DNA of 64,000 nt from Bacillota bacterium (lineage in GTDB: Bacteria; Bacillota; Clostridia; Lachnospirales; Lachnospiraceae). The notes under the pieces are model-generated. The model saw only the letters and a list, made by a program, of their open reading frames with translations, searched no databases and was not told where the DNA came from. The stretch's first letter is position 1. The number at the start of each line of letters is the position of its first letter. A program made the translations under genes and the position numbers. This document shows, one piece after another, positions 60,126 to 64,000 of this stretch. The stretch is taken from NCBI GenBank assembly GCA_029224465.1, contig JAQXUQ010000024.1:1-64000 (forward strand), written 5' to 3'.

Positions 60126-61043
60126 CTATTCGGGCAGCCGTGCTTCCATAGCATGGATCATCCGGGCGTACTTCCCGTTCACCGGTGTCGGTATCCTGTA
60201 TTTCTTTCCTAGCCGGATTACCGTTCCCGCGAACATTTCGACTTCGGTCTTTCTACCGGCCACCATATCCTGCCGCATGGACGGATAGCTCTCCGGGCAG
60301 AGCGTCTTCTCAAGCCGGATACATTCGGAAAGATCTTCCTCTGTCAGCTGCACGCCCTGCGCCTTTGCCAGCCGCAGAACCTCCCGCATTGCTTCTTCCA
60401 TTTCGTGAAGGATCGGCCCTTCCGCTGTCACATGACCATAGTCGGTCTCATAAGCGGTGCACGCCTGATTGACGCCGACGTTGAGCATAAATTTGTTCCA
60501 CATCGCGCGGCGGATATCGGTTACTTCACATGCAATTCCGCTTCGCTGTAAAACTTCCGCGGTTCTGCGCACCAGCTCTTCCTGTCCTTCTTCCAGCGCA
60601 CCGATCTGGAGTCTTCCGGCTTTTGTATAATGAAGACTGGTGCCTTCCCGCATCGCGTCCATTCCGATCGCGACGCACCCGATGATCTGGCGGCGCGGGA
60701 ATTTTTCCGCCATCTCCTCTTCGCTGGTAATCCCGTTCATAACCGACATCAGAATGCTGTTCCCGCCGACTGCCGGTGCCATTTCACGGAGAGCCTCCTG
60801 CAGTGCCGGATATTTCACCGCAAGAATCACCAGATCCTGCGGCCCGGCAAGCGCCGCGTCCTCCATGGTAAAGCTGACCGCAGTCCCATTCACCGTATAA
60901 GTATCGCTGCTATGTCTTTTCAGACGCCCGCTGTCCATCAGAAACTTTACATTGTCCCTGCCTAGCGTCGTCATCAGCCGGCTGCCGTACAGCATGCCGA
61001 GCGCACCCATGCCGATCACCGCTGCATTCTCTATTTCCTTCAT
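60126..61043 (-). CDS. panE: 2-dehydropantoate 2-reductase (PanE-like)
   Basis: NADPH-dependent ketopantoate reduction in pantothenate synthesis. The 305-residue protein has NADP motif AVIGMGALGMLYG, the catalytic Lys region AMWNKFMLNVGVNQACTA and C-terminal PSMRQDMVAGRKTEVEMFAG, all typical. It is last in the operon with the patatin and Uma2 genes; panB, panC and panD are not here, so a related reductase role is possible. Confidence 0.85.
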   Translation of the reverse strand: MKEIENAAVIGMGALGMLYGSRLMTTLGRDNVKFLMDSGRLKRHSSDTYTVNGTAVSFTMEDAALAGPQDLVILAVKYPALQEALREMAPAVGGNSILMSVMNGITSEEEMAEKFPRRQIIGCVAIGMDAMREGTSLHYTKAGRLQIGALEEGQEELVRRTAEVLQRSGIACEVTDIRRAMWNKFMLNVGVNQACTAYETDYGHVTAEGPILHEMEEAMREVLRLAKAQGVQLTEEDLSECIRLEKTLCPESYPSMRQDMVAGRKTEVEMFAGTVIRLGKKYRIPTPVNGKYARMIHAMEARLPE

Positions 61044-61054
61044 ATGAGCATCCT

Positions 61055-61975
61055 TTACTTTTCCAGATAAGCCTTCAGTTCGTCGAAATGCGCCTGCATG
61101 TCATGATAACCAAGCCAGTAGATCTTTCCGAGGATTTCCATGTCCGATTCGAATCTGCCGATGTCCAGAGGCCGGGACGGTGCAAGAACAAAGACCTCTC
61201 TCTTTTCCTCCAGCTCGCCGAGGCAGCGCAGCTCATCGTTGTATCGTCTGCCGCTGTTCTCCAGCTGTTCACAGATCTTCGGATACTGCCGGTAGAAAAT
61301 TTCGTTCAGCTTCCTGTGCTCCTTCGGTTCCTTGGAAAAGCTCCGGTCCCTCGTTCTGATCACAACGATTTTCCGGAATCCGCCGTTTCTTGCGAATGCA
61401 AAAGGAATGTTGCAGGCAATGCCGCCGTCCAGATACGGGACGCCGTCGATCATGACCGGCAGCGAAACATAGGGGACCGTAGCCGAAGCCTGCACCATTT
61501 TCGCGAGCCGCTCGTAGTTTCTGGATGTGAAGTAATGTGCCTCTCCGGTCCTGCAGTCTGTTGCGACAACCGTTAAGAGCCGCCCCGGGTCACAGATTCT
61601 TTCCTTATCGAGTCCGTACTTATCCGCGGCATCCTGAAAAACAAACGAAAATCCCGTGATCCCGCGGTCCCGTTTCATTGCGCCAAAGCCGCAGTAATCC
61701 TGATCTCTGCGGAAACTCAGGTTGAATCTCGCAGCCCAGCCGATCTGGCCGGACATGTAAGTCATGCCGCTCATGGCGCCGGCTGAAACACCGATAACGG
61801 ATTTAAAATTGATGTCCTGCTGCAGAAGATAGTCCAGCGCGCCTTCCGTATAGATGCCGCGCCATGCGCCGCCTTCCAGCACAAGACAGCCTTCCGTGAC
61901 CTTTGTCGAAGATGTGCCGGAAGGTATGTCCGCAAGTCCGGAATATGTCCTGATGATTTTAGAAACTGTTCTCAT
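61055..61975 (-). CDS. Patatin-like phospholipase
   Basis: The 306-residue protein has the patatin Ser-Asp dyad: oxyanion LEGGAWRGIYTEGALD, nucleophile GVSAG (Ser in GxSxG), and catalytic Asp in YLDGGIACNIPF. It resembles the RssA/YjjU-type cytoplasmic lipases of Firmicutes. No signal peptide is seen. ATG overlaps the Uma2 stop by four bases, and the panE-like gene follows after 11 bases. Confidence 0.9.
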   Translation of the reverse strand: MRTVSKIIRTYSGLADIPSGTSSTKVTEGCLVLEGGAWRGIYTEGALDYLLQQDINFKSVIGVSAGAMSGMTYMSGQIGWAARFNLSFRRDQDYCGFGAMKRDRGITGFSFVFQDAADKYGLDKERICDPGRLLTVVATDCRTGEAHYFTSRNYERLAKMVQASATVPYVSLPVMIDGVPYLDGGIACNIPFAFARNGGFRKIVVIRTRDRSFSKEPKEHRKLNEIFYRQYPKICEQLENSGRRYNDELRCLGELEEKREVFVLAPSRPLDIGRFESDMEILGKIYWLGYHDMQAHFDELKAYLEK

Positions 61976-62841
61976 TCCGCATTTCTGCCTTTCTCGTTTA
62001 GTGCCGCTACTCTTTGTTTTATCTCACGAAAGCTGATCACGCAATTCCCTTCTGAAATTCCAACGGGTATATCATCATCAAAACTGTATAAATGCATCTC
62101 GTCATCCTTATCAAAGGAGTACACAATAACTTCCATCCGCTCCGTTTCGATCAGCCAGTATTCGCGGACACCGGCATTCTTATACTTCAGATATTTGATG
62201 AAGCGGTCCCTTTGCCTTGACGACGGAGAAACCACTTCTGCCAGAAAATCCGGGGCGCCGAAAATGCGCCCGCCGGAATCTTGCTCTTCATGGCAGCAGA
62301 TGATCACATCCGGCTGCACCATCGTACGGTTATCTTTGTCCAGCTGCACATCCAGCGGCGCTATGTACGGCCGGCACTGCGCATGCGATTTCTCCGCGCA
62401 GCTCATCAGCTGGTAATACAGGTAACCTGCAATCAGCTGGTGCACAACAAGCGGGCTTGCCATATCATAAAAAACACCGTCAATCAGTTCGCACCGCCGT
62501 TCTTCCGGCAGTGCGAGATAGTCATCAATCGTATACCTGCCCTGTTCTATGTCTTCACCCGTATAGGGAATTTCACGGGCAGCAGCGGCGTATGCGGGCT
62601 TGTTCTCATACACTTTGGAAGCGGCATATTCCGTTCCTTTTCCGTATTTTACATCTCCGCCGGAACTCCGCCGGTCTTGCAGAACAGCCGTGAGCCGTTC
62701 CATGGTTTCTCTTCTGGGGCTCCTCGTCTGCCCGCTGAAGATCTTCCGCAGCGTGCTGAGCGGCACATCCGAAAGGGTTGCCAGGTATTCCAGGGAATAT
62801 CCGTGTTCCTTTTTCTTCTCACGCATTTCTTCAAGGGTCAT
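61972..62841 (-). CDS. XRE-type HTH fused to a Uma2-family nuclease-like domain
   Basis: I used ATG 62841 (MTLEEMREKKKEHG), nine bases after GGAGGA. Residues 1-55 form an XRE-type HTH (SLEYLATLSDVPLSTLRKIFSG). Residues 100-289 are a Uma2 (DUF820) domain, PD-(D/E)XK superfamily: QGRYTIDDYLALPEERR, VQPDVIICC and FLAEVVSPSSRQRDRFIKY, then VREYWLIETERMEV. Uma2 proteins are abundant in cyanobacteria and of unknown role. Its promoter overlaps direct repeats that the HTH may bind. Confidence 0.85.
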   Translation of the reverse strand: MTLEEMREKKKEHGYSLEYLATLSDVPLSTLRKIFSGQTRSPRRETMERLTAVLQDRRSSGGDVKYGKGTEYAASKVYENKPAYAAAAREIPYTGEDIEQGRYTIDDYLALPEERRCELIDGVFYDMASPLVVHQLIAGYLYYQLMSCAEKSHAQCRPYIAPLDVQLDKDNRTMVQPDVIICCHEEQDSGGRIFGAPDFLAEVVSPSSRQRDRFIKYLKYKNAGVREYWLIETERMEVIVYSFDKDDEMHLYSFDDDIPVGISEGNCVISFREIKQRVAALNEKGRNAE

Positions 62842-62874
62842 GGTCACTGGTCCTCCTGTCATTTTTATGCCGTA

Positions 62875-62904
62875 ATAATACCATTTGTTCCATATTTGTA
62901 CCAA
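62875..62904 (-). promoter_or_regulatory. Promoter and possible operator of the XRE-Uma2 operon
   Basis: On the minus strand TTGGTA (62904-62899), 18-base spacer and TATTAT (62880-62875). The spacer holds ACAAATATGG and ACAAATGG, a direct repeat that could bind the encoded XRE protein. Confidence 0.5.
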
Positions 62905-63290
62905 GTAGAAATATTGGCGGTGTTTTTGTGGATATTTTATGGTCCTTCCAGCTTTTGTTTTTCATAAAAACGGGAGCGGAAAAAACCGGCTGTCCCCTCT
63001 CACTTCACAAGAGCAAACGTAGCGGTCCGGAACGCGGCGCTGCGTGTTCCGAGATGAAAGCCCGCTTCATACAATACGCAGCCGCTGACTCATCCGGCAT
63101 GAAATTTTCAAGACATTTCTATCACTCGGAGCTGTATTGCATAGATTTGGCTCAAGTTTATGCAATATGCTCCGCGTCTTTCAAAACGTCTTTGATTATC
63201 TATGCAAATCCGAAAGAGACGGCGGTATTGCATTGGATCAACCTGAATTTTTCTATAAGAGAGGATGTGAGACTCCTTGAGGTTGTTTCC

Positions 63291-63319
63291 TTGAGTTTAT
63301 GCAAGTTCATTTGTATAAT
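63291..63319 (+). promoter_or_regulatory. Promoter of the DUF4160 gene pair
   Basis: TTGAGT (63291-63296), 17-base spacer and a perfect TATAAT (63314-63319). Start would be near 63326, 40 bases before the first ATG. AGTTTATGCAA overlaps the -35 box. Confidence 0.75.
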
Positions 63320-63364
63320 CAGGGCAAAACAATAATATCTGAAGGACAACTTGAGGTGATTACT

Positions 63365-63637
63365 ATGATGTATCCATTCTTAACTTTAGACGATGGAACC
63401 GAAATCGTTCATTCACAAATGCTTGAGCAAGGTAAAGTGAAAGTATACATCGAAAAAGCAGACGCCAAAGATGGTTTTCATCACGCGACCTGTATCTTGC
63501 CGGAATATCGGTGGGAAGATATCTTTGGATTTACACAGGAGGATATTGCCGGCTACCAGAAAATAATTGAAAATTCGGCTAATCTGATTATCGAATTTGC
63601 AAAAGACGGAGGATTTCAGAATGCCTCCGGTTTTTAA
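63365..63637 (+). CDS. Small protein of unknown function upstream of a DUF4160 gene
   Basis: The 90-residue product begins MMYPFLTLDDGTEIVHSQML, then EYRWEDIFGFTQEDIAGYQK. It is acidic and may be an antitoxin-like partner, although I cannot assign a family. GAGGTG lies about eight bases upstream. It overlaps the DUF4160 gene by 17 bases, which implies translational coupling and a working pair. Low-GC, unlike the adjacent operon. Confidence 0.65.
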   Translation: MMYPFLTLDDGTEIVHSQMLEQGKVKVYIEKADAKDGFHHATCILPEYRWEDIFGFTQEDIAGYQKIIENSANLIIEFAKDGGFQNASGF

Positions 63638-63878
63638 AATCGGATCGTATTGGGTTTATTTTTGGACAAATGAAAATGATCCACTTGAGCCGGTACACGT
63701 TCATGTTGCAGAGGGAAGCCCGCAGCCAAATGCAACAAAGATCTGGATTACCCGATCAGGCAAGTGCCTTCTGGCTAACAATAATTCAAATATTCCGACT
63801 AAGACTCTGAGAAATATCCATGCGCATCATAGAATCGCAGCATCAGATTGTATTACAAAAGTTGATGCAATATTTTGA
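63621..63878 (+). CDS. DUF4160-family protein
   Basis: ATG at 63621 follows GGAG by nine bases. The 85-residue product reads MPPVFKIGSYWVYFWTNEND, then EPVHVHVAEG and an acidic/His segment RNIHAHHRIAA. This is the DUF4160 signature, a small protein usually paired with DUF2442 in toxin-antitoxin-like modules. The partner here lies upstream rather than downstream. Function is unproven. The last 120 bases of the window contain no gene. Confidence 0.75.
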   Translation: MPPVFKIGSYWVYFWTNENDPLEPVHVHVAEGSPQPNATKIWITRSGKCLLANNNSNIPTKTLRNIHAHHRIAASDCITKVDAIF

Positions 63879-64000
63879 TCAAATTCAATTCTACTACTGA
63901 TGGAACTTTTCAGTTTTATTGCTAATTGATCTTGACAACAAGTTTTCCCTCCTCTTTCCTGGCCGTCACATGTAAAAAAGATATGCATTTCCTCCGGGCA

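Larger units (their letters stand above)
62842..63364. other. Intergenic region with divergent promoters
   Basis: No gene is seen in these 520 bases. Besides the two promoters listed, an 11-base direct repeat AGTTTATGCAA occurs at 63155-63165 and 63294-63304, and TTGCATA...TATGCAA forms an inverted repeat at 63137-63165. Confidence 0.5.

Overview
The window reads as a chromosomal segment of a Gram-positive anaerobe of the Clostridia, most likely Lachnospiraceae. The pointers are a class I superoxide reductase, a Firmicutes-type GalT, polar amino-acid ABC operons with lipoprotein binding proteins, an infC-rpmI-rplT operon with an AUU-initiated infC, a DltA/B/C/D-like gene set, and Gly/Ala/Arg-rich core proteins typical of a roughly 50-55% GC genome. 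The species cannot be named from the sequence alone.

Positions 1 to about 12,300 are a low-GC accessory island that differs sharply in base composition from the rest. It holds the 3' end of an IS256-type transposase that has cut off a MerR-type regulator, an HTH protein, two paralogous VanZ-like genes (one stopped by an amber codon, one truncated by an IS21-family element), a decayed gene, a membrane-anchored PIN-like protein, a complete IS21-family element (istA/istB), and a compact operon of a PD-(D/E)XK-like nuclease, a Ser/Thr protein kinase and a predicted beta/alpha-barrel protein, followed by a small protein. The island ends in a headless epimerase gene. The nuclease-kinase-barrel operon is the best candidate in the window for an undescribed, possibly anti-phage, system.

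From 12.3 to 41.4 kb the content is core metabolism and transport: HAD phosphatase, GalT, superoxide reductase, tRNA-Pro, cytidine deaminase, an amino-acid ABC operon ending in a cytidylate-kinase-like gene, a MarR regulator, a membrane alpha/beta hydrolase, an acetolactate-synthase-like enzyme, a MATE pump, and a potassium block (TrkH, TrkA, KdpD-like kinase, KdpE). Two KdpE-like direct-repeat sites flank the potassium block, one of them in front of a 26-residue membrane peptide. Then come a NifX/Cys-rich/SlyD fusion, a LUD protein, the AmmeMemoRadiSam pair, a ROK glucokinase, a second amino-acid ABC operon and the infC operon.

From 41.4 to 60.1 kb lies a mostly minus-strand block on cell-envelope work: TPR proteins, two MBOAT acyltransferases each paired with an SGNH/DltD-like protein, a DltA-like adenylation enzyme, a fold-III PLP decarboxylase or racemase homologue, a DltC-like carrier and a PPK2 kinase, with valS and folC embedded. 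Together these look like a split or duplicated D-alanylation-type pathway that may load a modified amino acid or amine. The right end (60.1-64.0 kb) has PanE, a patatin-like lipase, an XRE-Uma2 fusion and a small DUF4160 gene pair under a clear promoter.
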